DNA from: Bacillus thermozeamaize
Lineage (GTDB): Bacteria; Bacillota; Bacilli; ZCTH02-B2
Direction of reading: 5' to 3'
Length of the DNA: 64,000 nt
NCBI GenBank assembly: GCA_002159075.1
Contig: LZRT01000066.1
Span: forward strand, 1 to 64,000
The position numbers and the translations under genes were made by a program. Shown here one piece after another: positions 27,895-40,058 of the stretch. Numbering within the stretch: position 1 is the stretch's first letter; each line of letters begins with the position of its first letter. Under the pieces are notes generated by a model that saw only the letters and a program-made list of their open reading frames with translations, made no database searches and was not told the origin of the DNA.

Positions 27895-28221
27895 GCGTAT
27901 TTTTCTCCCTGCCTCATCTGACCAAGCCAGCATCCCGCCAAGCAAATTTTTGACGTTGGTATAGCCTTGTGCCATGAGATATTGGCAGGCGATTCTGCTG
28001 CGGTAGCCAATTTTGCAGACCAACACAGCCTCCGTGTCGGAATCGATCTCTTTCATGCGATAAGGCAGTTCTCCCAGAGGAATGTGGCGGGCACCGCGAA
28101 TCATCCCCATGGCCACCTCCTCCGGTTCACGGACATCGATGATCTGGATTGGTTCCCCTTGTTCCAATTTCTTCTGCAACTCCGCAGGCAACATCTCCAC
28201 CACACGCATCCTGACATGCAC
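27880..28221 (-). CDS. Single-domain rhodanese-like sulfurtransferase
   Basis: 113 residues, one rhodanese domain. Seen: IIDVREPEEVAMGMIRGARHIPLGEL and the active-site loop CKIGYRS with Cys at about residue 69, so it should carry persulfide sulfur. Such proteins transfer sulfane sulfur to thiols or cofactors; the partner is unknown. It lies 18 nt after smpB on the same strand. An ATG 12 nt inside (28209) has a slightly better-spaced GGGGTG. Confidence 0.9.
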   Translation of the reverse strand: MHVRMRVVEMLPAELQKKLEQGEPIQIIDVREPEEVAMGMIRGARHIPLGELPYRMKEIDSDTEAVLVCKIGYRSRIACQYLMAQGYTNVKNLLGGMLAWSDEAGRKIRLTDK

Positions 28222-28239
28222 CCCGATTTCCCCTGCTCA

Positions 28240-28707
28240 TTATATCTTTTGCCGCTCCCGGAAGGCCCGTTCGATCTCGCGCTGCGCGTCCCGTTTGGCC
28301 ATCGCCTGGCGCTTGTCGTACAGCTTTTTCCCTTTCGCCAGCGCCAGTTCCACCTTGGCAAACCCGTTTCGAATGTAAATTTTCAGGGGAATGAGCGCGT
28401 ATCCTTTCTCCTTGGTCGCCCCGATCAGCTTGCGAATCTCCTCCTTGTGAAGCAGCAATTTGCGGGTCCGTTCCGGGTCGTGGTTGAACCGGTTTCCCTG
28501 TTCATAAGGACTGATGTGCAAACCATAGAGAAACACTTCGCCGTCTTCAACGCGGGCAAAGCTGTCTTTGAGGTTGACCCGGCCGGCGCGAATGGACTTG
28601 ATCTCCGTTCCTTTCAGCACCATCCCCGCCTCGTAGGTCTCCTCAATAAAATAATCGTGTGTGGCCTTGCGGTTTTGCGCGATCACTTTTCCGATTCCCT
28701 TCCCCAT
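28240..28707 (-). CDS. smpB: SsrA-binding protein SmpB
   Basis: 155 residues. Binds the tRNA-like part of tmRNA and mimics the missing codon-anticodon stem in the stalled ribosome. Seen: [17 protein letters not shown] at the start, [19 protein letters not shown] and the basic C-terminal tail with [16 protein letters not shown] that enters the mRNA channel. It follows rnr by 42 nt, as in Bacillus. In Bacillus ssrA follows immediately; here three genes separate them. Confidence 0.97.
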   Translation of the reverse strand: MGKGIGKVIAQNRKATHDYFIEETYEAGMVLKGTEIKSIRAGRVNLKDSFARVEDGEVFLYGLHISPYEQGNRFNHDPERTRKLLLHKEEIRKLIGATKEKGYALIPLKIYIRNGFAKVELALAKGKKLYDKRQAMAKRDAQREIERAFRERQKI

Positions 28708-28749
28708 CGTTTCGTCCCTCCCAAAGAAAAATGCTGTTTCTTTGTTTCT

Positions 28750-31026
28750 TTACATCCGTTGCTTTTTCTGCTTCCCCTTTGCCTTTTTCCCTTTCCTTTT
28801 GGACGTTTCTTTCGCCTGGGATGCGATGATCACTTTGGCTTGCGCTTTCTTTTTGCGCTTGCGAACCTTGCCTTCAATCAGCTCAAATTCCACCCGCCGC
28901 TCATCCTCGTCCACCGCCAGCACGCGGACACGCACCTCATCGCCGATCCGATACATTTTCCCGGTACGTTCCCCGACCAACGCATATTGGCTGTCCAGGT
29001 AGTGATAATAATCATCGGTCATGTAGCTGACGTGAACCAGTCCTTCCACCAGGTTGGGCAGCTGGACGAATATGCCAAAGGGAGTCACGCCGCTGATAAT
29101 CCCCTCAAACGCTTCGCCAATGTGCTCTGACATCCATTGGGCTTTTTTCAAATCTTCCGTTTCCCGCTCCGCCTCAACCGCGATGCGCTCCCGGACCGAG
29201 ACGTGCTCAGCCACTTCCGGCATCCTTTTGCGCAGTTTTTCCGCCCGCTCTTCTGTCATCGATCGTTCCAGCAGCACCTGGCGAATCATCCGGTGCACGA
29301 CCAAATCGGGATAGCGACGGATGGGGGAAGTGAAATGCGTATAGTAAGAAGCGGCCAGGCCGAAATGGCCCAGGTTCTGTTCGTCGTATCTGGCTTGTTT
29401 CAGCGAGCGCAGCATGACCGTGCTGATCACCTGTTCCTCGGGGGTGCCGGCAATCTCCGTCAGAACCTGCTGCAACGCCTTTGGATGAATCCGGTTGCCG
29501 ACGCCGCGGAGGTGATACCCGAAGCTGGCGATAAACTGCGCAAAGGAAAGCATCTTGTCACTGTCCGGATCTTCGTGGACCCGGTAAAGAAAAGGCTGCT
29601 GCAGCCAGTAAAAATGCTCTGCCACGGTCTCATTGGCGGCCAGCATGAACTCCTCAATGATCTGTTCCGCAATGGTCCGCTCCTTCCGCAAGATTTCCAC
29701 CGGTTTGCCGGAGGCATCCACCAGAATCTTGGCTTCCGGGAAATCAAAATCTACCGCGCCTCGTCGCATGCGTTTGGCGCGTAGCGTGAGAGCCAGCCGT
29801 TCCATCTCCTGAAACATCGGCAGGAGCGCCTCATACCGCTTGCGCAGCTGTTCATGGCGGGCGACATCCCCTTCCGCGTCTGCGCTTCCTTTCAGCAGCT
29901 CGTAGACATCACGGTAGCTCATCCGCTCGACCGTACGGATCACACTGGGAAAAATGGCATGGTTGACCACTTCGCCCTGCGGATTAATCTCCATTTCGCA
30001 ACTGATGGTCAGCCGGTCGACCCGCGGATGCAGGCTGCAAATCCCGTTCGACAGACGCGGCGGCAACATGGGGATCACGCGGTCAACCAGATAGACACTG
30101 GTGCCTCGGCGGTAGGCCTCCCGATCCAAGGCGCTCCCTTCCTTGACATAGTAACTGACATCGGCGATATGCACGCCGAGAAGCCAGTTGCCGTTCGGGA
30201 GGCGTTCGACCGAGACGGCATCATCCAGGTCTTTGGCATCCTCCCCGTCTATCGTGACAATCGATTTGCCGCGCAGATCCTTCCGCTGGGCTATCTCTTC
30301 CGCCGCGACCTCCTCCGGCACCTGCTCCGCCTCGGCCAGCACCTCAGCGGGAAATTGCTCCGGCAAGTCATACTTGCGGATGATGGAAAGGATATCCACC
30401 CCGGGCTCATGCTTGTAACCCAGGATTTCAATCACTTCTCCTTCCGCGCTCAAGCGCTTTTCAGGATATTTGGTGATTCGGACCACCACTTTTTGCCCTT
30501 CCTGCGCCTGACTGGAGGCCCCCTGGGGAATCAAAATGTCTGTCGTGATCCGCCTGTCATCCGGAATCACAAACCCAAAATGGCGTTCATCCCGATAGGT
30601 TCCCACCACGGTCTGGTTGGCCCGCTTGAGAATCCGGACAATTTCCCCTTCCGCGCGCCCATCACGGTTTCTCTTCTGCACCCGCACCAAAACCGTATCG
30701 CCATGCATCGCCCCTTTCATATCCAGGGCATGAATGTAGATATCTTCCTCGGCCTCCTCTTCCGGGATCACAAAGCCGTACCCTTTGGGATGGGCCTCCA
30801 GCCGGCCGCGCACCAGATTCATCCGTTCCGGCACGCCGTAACGGTTGGAACGGGTGCGGACAATCTTCCCTTCTTCCTCCAACCGGGTAACCAGCTGCAC
30901 CAATTCCTTGAAGTCGGCGGCACTCTCCAGCCCAAATGCCGCCTCCAGCTCGTGAATCGTCAATGGCTTGTAGGCTTCCTCCCGCATAAATTCCAGCAAT
31001 TCCTCTTCCGTCATGGGCATCTGCAT
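28750..31026 (-). CDS. rnr: Ribonuclease R
   Basis: 3'-5' exoribonuclease that degrades structured RNA and non-stop mRNA together with tmRNA-SmpB. 758 residues: N-terminal helix-turn-helix (about 1-70), cold-shock domains (about 70-230), RNB catalytic domain with TIDGEDAKDLDDAVSVE holding the metal-binding aspartates (about 255-275), S1 domain (about 640-720), and a Lys-rich basic tail. ATG 31026 follows AAGGAG closely; ATG 31020 (MPMTEE) has better spacing. Confidence 0.96.
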   Translation of the reverse strand: MQMPMTEEELLEFMREEAYKPLTIHELEAAFGLESAADFKELVQLVTRLEEEGKIVRTRSNRYGVPERMNLVRGRLEAHPKGYGFVIPEEEAEEDIYIHALDMKGAMHGDTVLVRVQKRNRDGRAEGEIVRILKRANQTVVGTYRDERHFGFVIPDDRRITTDILIPQGASSQAQEGQKVVVRITKYPEKRLSAEGEVIEILGYKHEPGVDILSIIRKYDLPEQFPAEVLAEAEQVPEEVAAEEIAQRKDLRGKSIVTIDGEDAKDLDDAVSVERLPNGNWLLGVHIADVSYYVKEGSALDREAYRRGTSVYLVDRVIPMLPPRLSNGICSLHPRVDRLTISCEMEINPQGEVVNHAIFPSVIRTVERMSYRDVYELLKGSADAEGDVARHEQLRKRYEALLPMFQEMERLALTLRAKRMRRGAVDFDFPEAKILVDASGKPVEILRKERTIAEQIIEEFMLAANETVAEHFYWLQQPFLYRVHEDPDSDKMLSFAQFIASFGYHLRGVGNRIHPKALQQVLTEIAGTPEEQVISTVMLRSLKQARYDEQNLGHFGLAASYYTHFTSPIRRYPDLVVHRMIRQVLLERSMTEERAEKLRKRMPEVAEHVSVRERIAVEAERETEDLKKAQWMSEHIGEAFEGIISGVTPFGIFVQLPNLVEGLVHVSYMTDDYYHYLDSQYALVGERTGKMYRIGDEVRVRVLAVDEDERRVEFELIEGKVRKRKKKAQAKVIIASQAKETSKRKGKKAKGKQKKQRM

Positions 31027-31062
31027 TCGCTCCTTATGTCTCCTCCGTCATATCGTTCTTTC

Positions 31063-31821
31063 TTATTGTTCACTCAAACAACGGCGGATAAACTCCTCAA
31101 CCTCCTCAAATACCTGCTGCCGCTCCCTGTCCAGGGTCAGGATATGGCCGGAATTGCTGTACCAGCGTAATTGTTTATCCGTGGAACCCAGCGCATCATA
31201 GATGTATTGGGCACTCCTGGGACTCACCGTTCGGTCCCGGGTCCCCTGCATGATCAATGCCGGAACCTGAATACGCGGCAGCAGCCTTTTCACCTCTTTC
31301 ATCAACCGGTACAGATGGGCCGCCGACTTGACCGGCGTCCGGTCATAACTCCATTTGTATGCTTCCACCTCCGGGTTGGGATCCCTGCCGATATGCTTCT
31401 GATACCGGTAAATCGGATAAACCCACCTGGAGAGCCCGATCAGGCGCTCGTAAACAAAGACCGGCGCGGCCATGGCAACGACGCCTTGGACGGGCTGGTT
31501 GGCCGCCAATTTCAGGGCGAGCAACCCTCCCATCGACAAACCGATGACAAACAGGTTTGAAGTGTCTGCCCTCTTCAGCCGCTGATACCCCTCCAGGACA
31601 CTGGCCCACCAGTCGTCCGCCGTGGTCCTCTCCAGATCTTCCGCCCGTGTCCCATGCCCTTTCAGGAGAGGCGCATGAACGGTATACCCGCGCTGGTGAA
31701 AATAGTCGCCCAGGAGGCTCATTTCCGCGCAAGAACCGGTAAACCCGTGAATCAGGAGGAGGCCGACCGGTTTTGTCCCCTGAAGAAAGAAAGATTCCGG
31801 CGAGCGGGCATGAATGCGCAT
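31063..31821 (-). CDS. est: Carboxylesterase/monoacylglycerol lipase-like alpha/beta hydrolase (YvaK family)
   Basis: 252 residues, matching the small thermostable carboxylesterase of Geobacillus. Seen: LLIHGFTGSCAEM (oxyanion hole), nucleophile Ser in GLSMGG, acid Asp in MQGTRDRTVSP and catalytic His in NSGHILTLD. It hydrolyses short to medium acyl esters. Start at 31821 has GAGGGGGAG upstream. It lies between secG and rnr, the conserved Bacillus order. Confidence 0.92.
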   Translation of the reverse strand: MRIHARSPESFFLQGTKPVGLLLIHGFTGSCAEMSLLGDYFHQRGYTVHAPLLKGHGTRAEDLERTTADDWWASVLEGYQRLKRADTSNLFVIGLSMGGLLALKLAANQPVQGVVAMAAPVFVYERLIGLSRWVYPIYRYQKHIGRDPNPEVEAYKWSYDRTPVKSAAHLYRLMKEVKRLLPRIQVPALIMQGTRDRTVSPRSAQYIYDALGSTDKQLRWYSNSGHILTLDRERQQVFEEVEEFIRRCLSEQ

Positions 31822-31965
31822 GGTACTCCCCCTCTTTGTTCGCACAACAACGTCATGATCGTACTGATCGTACTGTATCCGGAAAAAAGAAAAACAGCAA
31901 GAAAGAAATGCGCTTCCCTGCTGTTCCATGGATAAGGACGGAATGTTCGTTGTATCCGGCAACCA

Positions 31966-32196
31966 TCACAGGAAATACCCTAGCAGTACCGTCAGAATGA
32001 AAAAGGCCACCCCAAATACGATCGTCAGACGGTGCAACAGCGCATCGATACCCCGCGCTTTCTGCTTGCCCAACAGCTGTTCCGCGCCACCGGCGATCGC
32101 GCCCGACAAGCCGGCGCTCTTTCCTTCCTGCAGAAGCACCGTAGCAATGACTCCCAAGCATGAGATGACCAGCAAGGTGATGAGCAATGGGATCAT
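31966..32196 (-). CDS. secG: Protein translocase subunit SecG
   Basis: 76 residues with two membrane helices (about 3-22 and 54-75) joined by the conserved loop [20 protein letters not shown]. Accessory part of the SecYEG export channel. The start at 32196 has GGAGG 8 nt upstream. First gene of the secG-est-rnr-smpB operon. Confidence 0.93.
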   Translation of the reverse strand: MIPLLITLLVISCLGVIATVLLQEGKSAGLSGAIAGGAEQLLGKQKARGIDALLHRLTIVFGVAFFILTVLLGYFL

Positions 32197-32235
32197 GCAC
32201 TCTACCTCCTCCAAACGCTCCACAAACACGCCAGT

Positions 32236-32265
32236 ATTTTAGCATACTTCAAGAGAGACTGGCAA
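32236..32265 (-). promoter_or_regulatory. Promoter of the secG operon
   Basis: Minus strand: -35 TTGCCA (32265-32260), 18-bp spacer ending in TGC, -10 TAAAAT (32241-32236). Confidence 0.65.
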
Positions 32266-32314
32266 GGAAAAGCCATCACCGCCTTTTCGTCTTACATGCG
32301 CCCATAAAGAAAAG

Positions 32315-32349
32315 AGACCTCCCTGAACACATGAGGTTAGGGGAGGTCT
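32315..32349 (-). terminator. Terminator hairpin upstream of the secG promoter
   Basis: Perfect 9-bp stem AGACCTCCC/GGGAGGTCT with a 17-nt loop; an outer AAAGAG/CTCTTT pairing extends it. The T-rich tail is on the minus strand, so it would stop transcripts coming from eno or from a toxin antisense RNA before the secG promoter. Confidence 0.65.
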
Positions 32350-32409
32350 GTCTCTTTGACTATCGATATCTATGGGATCGTCAATCTGATCATAATTTAA
32401 CCAAAAGTA

Positions 32410-32439
32410 TTCAAAGTGTTATTATGGGGCTTGTACAAT
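32410..32439 (+). promoter_or_regulatory. Possible promoter of the toxin gene
   Basis: TTCAAA (32410-32415) and TACAAT (32434-32439) with 18-bp spacing, 62 nt before the toxin start codon. Plausible but not near consensus at -35. Confidence 0.4.
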
Positions 32440-32501
32440 AGGACGGCTCCTCAAGGGGGATCGGCTCACCTCTTTACCCCGCAAGGGAAGGGGGTGAGAA
32501 A

Positions 32502-32609
32502 ATGACAGTATATGAAGCAATCGCATTGATGATTGCTTTCGGCATGTTGATTGCCATGCTGTCAAATGATAGAAAAAGTAGATCACCCTTGAGCCTGGAG
32601 GGCTGGTGA
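32502..32609 (+). CDS. Small holin-like toxin of a type I toxin-antitoxin system
   Basis: 35 codons. The product begins MTVYEAIALMIAFGMLIAML, a short acidic start followed by one membrane helix, then a basic SNDRKSRS stretch. This fits the putative holin-like toxin family (TxpA/BsrG-like), whose members start M-x-x-YEAL-x-LMI. AAGGGGGTGA lies just upstream. The stop codon is inside a perfect 9-bp hairpin (TAGATCACC/GGTGATCTA, 32579-32613). Such toxins depolarise the cell's own membrane and are silenced by an antisense RNA to the mRNA 3' end. Family call by pattern; toxicity is inferred. Confidence 0.7.
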   Translation: MTVYEAIALMIAFGMLIAMLSNDRKSRSPLSLEGW

Positions 32610-32613
32610 TCTA
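32579..32613. repeat. Hairpin over the toxin stop codon
   Basis: Inverted repeat TAGATCACC (32579-32587) and GGTGATCTA (32605-32613). Similar hairpins are found at the 3' end of type I toxin ORFs, where they can mask translation or bind the antisense RNA. Confidence 0.6.
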
Positions 32614-32881
32614 ACATTCCCTTCACTTGAGCCGACGCCCTTGTGTGGGCATCTATTGTACTTCGGTCATAGGTGTTGCCGCACCTACGGTCACTTTCAT
32701 TGTACGTACGTTACCGGCAAAATAAACGTGTTTACCGTTATCCTGGCACATTTTGGGCAGATTGCCATGCAAAAGCATATCACCCTTGAACTTGACACCA
32801 TGCATCTGTCATGTACCTACTTACCTACTTAGATATTACCACGGATGTTGAAAATGAACAACCTCGGGCGACACTGCCCCG
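32614..32881. other. Toxin mRNA 3' region and possible antisense RNA gene
   Basis: No protein gene. The stretch carries a GACGCCC/GGGCATC-type hairpin near 32634-32652, a second copy of a TATCACCCTTGA-like segment near 32778-32790 resembling the toxin 3' hairpin, and tandem TACCTACT near 32813-32829. On the minus strand TTGTTC-17 bp-TAATAT near 32830-32860 could start an antisense RNA running toward the toxin. The promoter is weak and this is an inference. Confidence 0.4.
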
Positions 32882-32905
32882 GTGCACCGCCCCGGTCCAC
32901 AAGCG

Positions 32906-34246
<1,341 letters not shown>

Positions 34247-34329
34247 TCACCGAACTCACATGCTCAACCTTGCACTCACAGTCCACGACCGCCTCAATGA
34301 CGAGCGGCTCGATGAAAGTACGAACGTCC

Positions 34330-35874
34330 TCACTCCTCGCCGGCAATCATCGAACGGCCGGTCATTTGCGGAGGCTGCTCTATCCCCAGCAAATGCAACA
34401 AGGTGGGTGCCACGTCGGCCAGAATGCCCTCCTCCCGCAGCCGGATGCCCTTCTTTGTCACGATCATCGGCACGGGCGCCGTGCTGTGCGAGGTGACGGG
34501 ATTGCCGTTGTCATCGATCATCGTATCGGCATTTCCGTGATCGGCGATGATCACGGCCACCCCGCCCTGGGACAGCACCGCATCCACCACTTTGCCGAGG
34601 CACTCGTCCACCGCCTCCACAGCCCGGATCGTAGGCTCCATCTTCCCGGAATGACCCACCATGTCCGGATTGGCAAAGTTGAGGATGATCACATCCTGCT
34701 CTCCTCGCTCCAGCTCTTGCAGCAACGCATCGGTTACCTCGTAAGCGCTCATCTCCGGCTTGAGATCGTACGTGGCCACTTTCGGAGAGTCAATGAGAAC
34801 CCGCTTTTCGCCCGGAAAGGCGTTTTCCCGGCCCCCGCTGAAAAAGAAGGTGACGTGAGGATATTTTTCCGTCTCGGCGATTCTCAGCTGCCGCAACCCA
34901 TGCTGGGAAACCACTTCCCCAAAAGTGTTGTCCAGATTGGTGGGTCTGTAGGCCACATACCCGTTGACCGTCTCGCTGAAATGGGTCAGGCAGACAAAGT
35001 GGAGATCCCGCGGCCGCCCGGGTCCCCGGTCAAAGCCGCGAAAATCGTCATTCGTAAACGCTTGGGAAATCTGGATCGCCCGATCGGGGCGGAAGTTGTA
35101 AAAAATCACGGCATCCCTGGAACGGACAAGCCCGACCGGCTTCCCTTGCTCATCCACGAGGACAGAGGGAAGCACAAACTCGTCATAAATGCCCTCTTCG
35201 TAAGATGCCTCCAGGGCCTGGATCGGATCCCGCACCTTTCTCCCCTCTCCATAGACAAGCGCCCGGTACGCCTTCTCGGTCCGCTCCCAGCGCCGATCCC
35301 GGTCCATCGCGTAGTAGCGGCCCTGGATCGTGGCAAACCGGCCGACGCCCAGCTCCTTCATCTTCGCAAGGGTCTGTTCAATGTAACGCCGCGCACTGTC
35401 GGGCGCCACATCCCGTCCGTCCAGAAAGGCGTGCACGTACACACGGGATAGCTGACTGCGCCTGGCCAGCTCCAACAGCGCGAACAGATGCTCGATATGA
35501 CTATGTACACCGCCGTCCGAAAGCAACCCAAACAGGTGCAACGCGGCATCTTCCCGCCTCACGTGTTCGATCGCCCGCAAAAACACCTCGTTTGTGAAAA
35601 AGCTGCCTTCCCGGATCGACTTGTTGACACGTGTCAGATCCTGATACACGATCCGCCCGGCGCCAATGTTCAGGTGGCCCACTTCCGAGTTCCCCATCTG
35701 GCCGTCCGGCAAGCCCACCGCTTCTCCGCTTGCCTGCAAAATGGCATGAGGATACTCCTGCCAATACCGATCAAAATTGGGTTTGCGGGCTTGCGCGACG
35801 GCATTTCCTTCCACCTGCTGGCGCCATCCGAATCCGTCCAGAATGATCAGTGCCACAGGTTTGGGCCGCTTCAT
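34330..35874 (-). CDS. gpmI: 2,3-bisphosphoglycerate-independent phosphoglycerate mutase
   Basis: Interconverts 3- and 2-phosphoglycerate with two Mn2+. 514 residues. Seen: ILDGFGWR, catalytic Ser in [41 protein letters not shown] and [11 protein letters not shown], all metal or substrate sites. Start at 35874 (MKRPKPVAL) behind AAGGGATG; the open frame upstream is not coding. 101 nt before eno. Confidence 0.97.
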   Translation of the reverse strand: MKRPKPVALIILDGFGWRQQVEGNAVAQARKPNFDRYWQEYPHAILQASGEAVGLPDGQMGNSEVGHLNIGAGRIVYQDLTRVNKSIREGSFFTNEVFLRAIEHVRREDAALHLFGLLSDGGVHSHIEHLFALLELARRSQLSRVYVHAFLDGRDVAPDSARRYIEQTLAKMKELGVGRFATIQGRYYAMDRDRRWERTEKAYRALVYGEGRKVRDPIQALEASYEEGIYDEFVLPSVLVDEQGKPVGLVRSRDAVIFYNFRPDRAIQISQAFTNDDFRGFDRGPGRPRDLHFVCLTHFSETVNGYVAYRPTNLDNTFGEVVSQHGLRQLRIAETEKYPHVTFFFSGGRENAFPGEKRVLIDSPKVATYDLKPEMSAYEVTDALLQELERGEQDVIILNFANPDMVGHSGKMEPTIRAVEAVDECLGKVVDAVLSQGGVAVIIADHGNADTMIDDNGNPVTSHSTAPVPMIVTKKGIRLREEGILADVAPTLLHLLGIEQPPQMTGRSMIAGEE

Positions 35875-35890
35875 GGCACATCCCTTCTTT

Positions 35891-36691
35891 TCACTGGTTA
35901 CCCCTTCTTTTTTCGCTCGATTTGGAACGCTGGATAATCTGCAAGAACCGCTCCGGATCCAGGCTGGCCCCGCCAACCAGGACCCCGTCCACCTCTTGTT
36001 CGCCAATCAGGGAGGAGATATTCTCCGGATCGACGCTGCCGCCATAAAGCAGCCGCAACCGTTCGGAAACCTCCCGGCCAAACCGGCTGGCTACATGCCG
36101 CCGGATGCTGCCCAGGACCTGGCTGATTTCACCCGGGGTCGGCGTTCTCCCTGAGCCAATGGCCCAAATGGGTTCATACGCCACCACCATTTGGCCCGCC
36201 TGCTCCGGCCGCAACGGCTCCAATCCGGCCTGCACCTGGCGCAGCACTTTCTCCTCCGTCTGGCCACGGTCCCGCTCCTCCCTGTCCTCGCCAACGCACA
36301 GGATGGGCACCATCCCGTGCGCAAAGGCGGCAGCCACCTTGCGGGCCACTTGCTGATCCGTCTCGCCCATCAGCGTCCGCCGTTCAGAGTGACCCACGAT
36401 GACGTAGCTCACTCCCCAGGCCTTTAAAAAGAGCGGACTGACCTCACCCGTATAGGCCCCCTTGTCCGCCCAATGGAGGTTCTGCGCCCCGATCGAGAGG
36501 CTGGCCCTGCGTACGGCAGGCAGATTCTGAAACGCTTCATACAACACGGAAAGAGAGGTAAAAGGCGGGCAGATCACGACTTCAATCCCCTCGGGCAACT
36601 CCTGGGTCAAAAAGCGCTGCAGAAAGGCGCGGGTCTCCTGAGGGGAATGATTCATCTTCCAATTCCCTGCGACAAGGATGGGCCGCGTCAT
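35891..36691 (-). CDS. tpiA: Triosephosphate isomerase
   Basis: Interconverts glyceraldehyde-3-phosphate and dihydroxyacetone phosphate. 266 residues with a basic C-terminal tail. Seen: AGNWKMN with catalytic Lys, GHSERR with catalytic His, [16 protein letters not shown] with catalytic Glu and phosphate loop, and LYGGSV. Its ATG directly follows the pgk stop with no gap. Confidence 0.97.
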   Translation of the reverse strand: MTRPILVAGNWKMNHSPQETRAFLQRFLTQELPEGIEVVICPPFTSLSVLYEAFQNLPAVRRASLSIGAQNLHWADKGAYTGEVSPLFLKAWGVSYVIVGHSERRTLMGETDQQVARKVAAAFAHGMVPILCVGEDREERDRGQTEEKVLRQVQAGLEPLRPEQAGQMVVAYEPIWAIGSGRTPTPGEISQVLGSIRRHVASRFGREVSERLRLLYGGSVDPENISSLIGEQEVDGVLVGGASLDPERFLQIIQRSKSSEKRRGNQ

Positions 36692-37876
36692 TTACGCCTG
36701 ATCCTCCAGCACGGCTACGCCCGGCAGGATCTTGCCTTCCATGAATTCCAGGGAGGCGCCGCCGCCGGTTGAGATATGTGTGATGGCATCTGCCACGCCC
36801 GCCTTTTCGACAGCGGCCGCCGAATCTCCCCCGCCGATGATGGTGGTGGCCTGCGTCTCCGCCATCGCCCTGGCGACCGCAAAGGTTCCGGAAGCAAACG
36901 GCTTCATCTCAAAAACGCCCATTGGTCCGTTCCAGATGACTAACGCAGAGGACTGAATCATCTCCCGATAGCGGCTTGCCGTTTCCGGGCCGATATCCAA
37001 GGCCATCCAGCCTTGGGGAATCGCATCCGCCGCCACCGCCCGGGTCTCCGCGTTGGATGAAAGGCGATCCGCCGCCACCACATCACGCGGAATCTCCAGC
37101 TGGATTCCTCTCTCCTCGGCAAGCGCGAGCAGGCGCTTGGCCACCTCCACCTTGTCCTCTTCGTACAAGGAGGCGCCGATGTCAAATCCTTTTGCCTTCA
37201 GAAAGGTATTGGCCAGGCCGCCGCCGAGCAAGAGGCGGTCCACCTTTTGCAGCAGGTTTTCGATGACGCCGATTTTATCCTTGACCTTGGCTCCCCCGAT
37301 GATGGCGGTAAAGGGCCGCTGCGGTGATTGCAGTGCGTTTCCAAGAATTTCCAGTTCCTTCTGCATCAAAAACCCGGCGACAGCCGGAAGGTAATCCGCC
37401 ACACCTGCCGTCGAAGCATGGGCACGGTGTGCCGTGCCAAACGCATCGTTGACGTACAGTTCAGCAAGACTGGCCAGCTGCTTTGCAAAAGCGGGATCGT
37501 TGGCCTCCTCGCCCGGATAGAAGCGGATATTTTCCAGCAGCACCACATCCCCGGGCGCAAGGGACCGGCAGGCCATCTCCACCGACTCACCGACCGACTC
37601 CGGCAGGGCACGCACCGGTTTCCCCAGCAGCTCCGCAAGACGCTCAGCCACAGGGGCCAGCCGCAGTGAGTCATCCACCTTCCCTTTCGGTCTTCCCAGG
37701 TGACTGACGAGAATGAGCCTCGCTCCCTGTTGAAGCAGGTATTGAATCGTGGGAAGGCTGGCCCTGATCCGGGTGTCATCGGTGATTTTCCCGTTCTCCA
37801 TCGGCACGTTGAAATCCACCCGGCAGAGAACGCGCTTGCCAGCCAATTCCACATCTGCTATGGTTTTTTTCTTCAT
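36692..37876 (-). CDS. pgk: Phosphoglycerate kinase
   Basis: 1,3-bisphosphoglycerate plus ADP to 3-phosphoglycerate plus ATP. 394 residues. Seen: [53 protein letters not shown] and the nucleotide loop [13 protein letters not shown]. First gene behind the promoter in the gap-pgk interval; also reachable from deoC-gap. Confidence 0.97.
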   Translation of the reverse strand: MKKKTIADVELAGKRVLCRVDFNVPMENGKITDDTRIRASLPTIQYLLQQGARLILVSHLGRPKGKVDDSLRLAPVAERLAELLGKPVRALPESVGESVEMACRSLAPGDVVLLENIRFYPGEEANDPAFAKQLASLAELYVNDAFGTAHRAHASTAGVADYLPAVAGFLMQKELEILGNALQSPQRPFTAIIGGAKVKDKIGVIENLLQKVDRLLLGGGLANTFLKAKGFDIGASLYEEDKVEVAKRLLALAEERGIQLEIPRDVVAADRLSSNAETRAVAADAIPQGWMALDIGPETASRYREMIQSSALVIWNGPMGVFEMKPFASGTFAVARAMAETQATTIIGGGDSAAAVEKAGVADAITHISTGGGASLEFMEGKILPGVAVLEDQA

Positions 37877-37940
37877 ACAACCGTTCGCTCCCCTTTAGTC
37901 ACTGCACGCAACGTTTTCGTTACGAGATTGATCCATGACG

Positions 37941-37969
37941 ATTCTACCAGAATTCGACACGGATGCCAA
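37941..37969 (-). promoter_or_regulatory. Sigma-A promoter of pgk-tpiA-gpmI-eno
   Basis: Minus strand: -35 TTGGCA (37969-37964), 17-bp spacer ending in TGG, -10 TAGAAT (37946-37941), 65 nt before pgk. Confidence 0.75.
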
Positions 37970-37979
37970 ACCGCTTTTG

Positions 37980-39005
<1,026 letters not shown>

Positions 39006-39011
39006 TCACCG

Positions 39012-39725
39012 TTAGTGTGTCCTGCTTGCCGAACAATTTGCACGCGCTGCCTGCTGGACAATTTGCACGCCGGAACTGGTTCCGATGCGGCTGGCACCCG
39101 CCTGGATCATCCGCACCGCATCCGCATAGGTGCGAATGCCACCCGACGCCTTTACGCCGATCTGCTGCCCTACGGCACGTCTCATCAGCGCCACCTGAGC
39201 GGCCGTGGCTCCCTTGGGGCCGAAGCCGGTCGACGTCTTGACAAAATCGAGGCCGCAAGCGACGGCCATCTGACAGAGGCGGATCAGTTCCTCATCCGTC
39301 AAATAGCAGGTCTCCAGGATGGCCTTGAGCACGAGATGCCCATCGGCTCGTTCCTTCAACCGGCGAAACGCCGTCATTTCTTCCTCCACCTTTGGCCAAT
39401 CGCCGTTTTTCACATGGGCCAAATTGGTCACAAAGTCCAGCTCGCAAGCCCCCCGCGCCACCGCCTCCTCAGCCTCCAGCAGCTTCACGCCGCAGGAATG
39501 AAGGCCCAACGGGAACCCGATCACCGTACATACCTTGACATCCGCACCGGCCAATTCCCTGACGGCCAGGGAGACATAGTGAGGATGGACACACACCGCG
39601 CAAAACAGATAGTCCCTGGCCTCCTGACACAAGTCCCGAATCGCTTCCTCGGTGGCGGCCGGATGTAATAGTGTATGGTCAATCACCCGGTGAATGTGCC
39701 TGACAACAACTCCCTCTTCCGCCAT
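39012..39725 (-). CDS. deoC: Deoxyribose-phosphate aldolase
   Basis: Splits 2-deoxyribose-5-phosphate into acetaldehyde and glyceraldehyde-3-phosphate. 237 residues. Seen: IDHTLLHPAATEE, FCAVCVHPHYV, VIGFPLG and the Schiff-base Lys in LDFVKTSTGFGPKGAT followed by GVKASGGIRT. It sits directly ahead of gap and makes gap's substrate. An extra C-terminal tail of about 10 residues (NCSASRTH) is unremarkable. Confidence 0.95.
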   Translation of the reverse strand: MAEEGVVVRHIHRVIDHTLLHPAATEEAIRDLCQEARDYLFCAVCVHPHYVSLAVRELAGADVKVCTVIGFPLGLHSCGVKLLEAEEAVARGACELDFVTNLAHVKNGDWPKVEEEMTAFRRLKERADGHLVLKAILETCYLTDEELIRLCQMAVACGLDFVKTSTGFGPKGATAAQVALMRRAVGQQIGVKASGGIRTYADAVRMIQAGASRIGTSSGVQIVQQAARANCSASRTH

Positions 39726-39752
39726 GGACTGCCTCTCTCCTTTCTGATTGCA

Positions 39753-39782
39753 AGAAAAAACGGTAGCTTTCCTGCGCTACCG
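39753..39782 (-). terminator. Intrinsic terminator after the glutaredoxin-like gene
   Basis: Minus strand: CGGTAGC/GCTACCG stem, 8-nt loop and six T residues. The stem overlaps the gene's stop codon. It isolates rpoN and the redox gene from deoC-gap. Confidence 0.8.
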
Positions 39783-40058
39783 CTCCCGATCCACACTTTC
39801 CTTCCCTGCCACCGCCCGTCCCTGGCGCGCCTCCAGCGCCTTCCGGAAGCGATAGCGACTGACCCGCGTGACCAGTACCTCTTCGCCGTCAATCGCCACC
39901 ACCGGAATCCTGGAGGAATACTTCTCCAACAGCACCGGGTCCTCGTCAATATTGACCTGCCGGAACTGAAACTCATAGTCCTCTGCCAGCGCCTCGATAT
40001 CCTGCCTGGCTTCCTCACAAAGCGTGCATCCCGGACGCGTGTACAACGTCACTTCCAC
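39777..40058 (-). CDS. Glutaredoxin-like thiol-disulfide protein (DUF836 type)
   Basis: 93 residues with a thioredoxin fold. CTLC active site at about residues 11-14 in YTRPGCTLCEEA and the cis-Pro loop RIPVVAIDGEEV. A short Arg-rich tail follows. Same family and place (between rpoN and the gap genes) as in Geobacillus-type genomes. Target unknown. Confidence 0.88.
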   Translation of the reverse strand: MEVTLYTRPGCTLCEEARQDIEALAEDYEFQFRQVNIDEDPVLLEKYSSRIPVVAIDGEEVLVTRVSRYRFRKALEARQGRAVAGKESVDRER

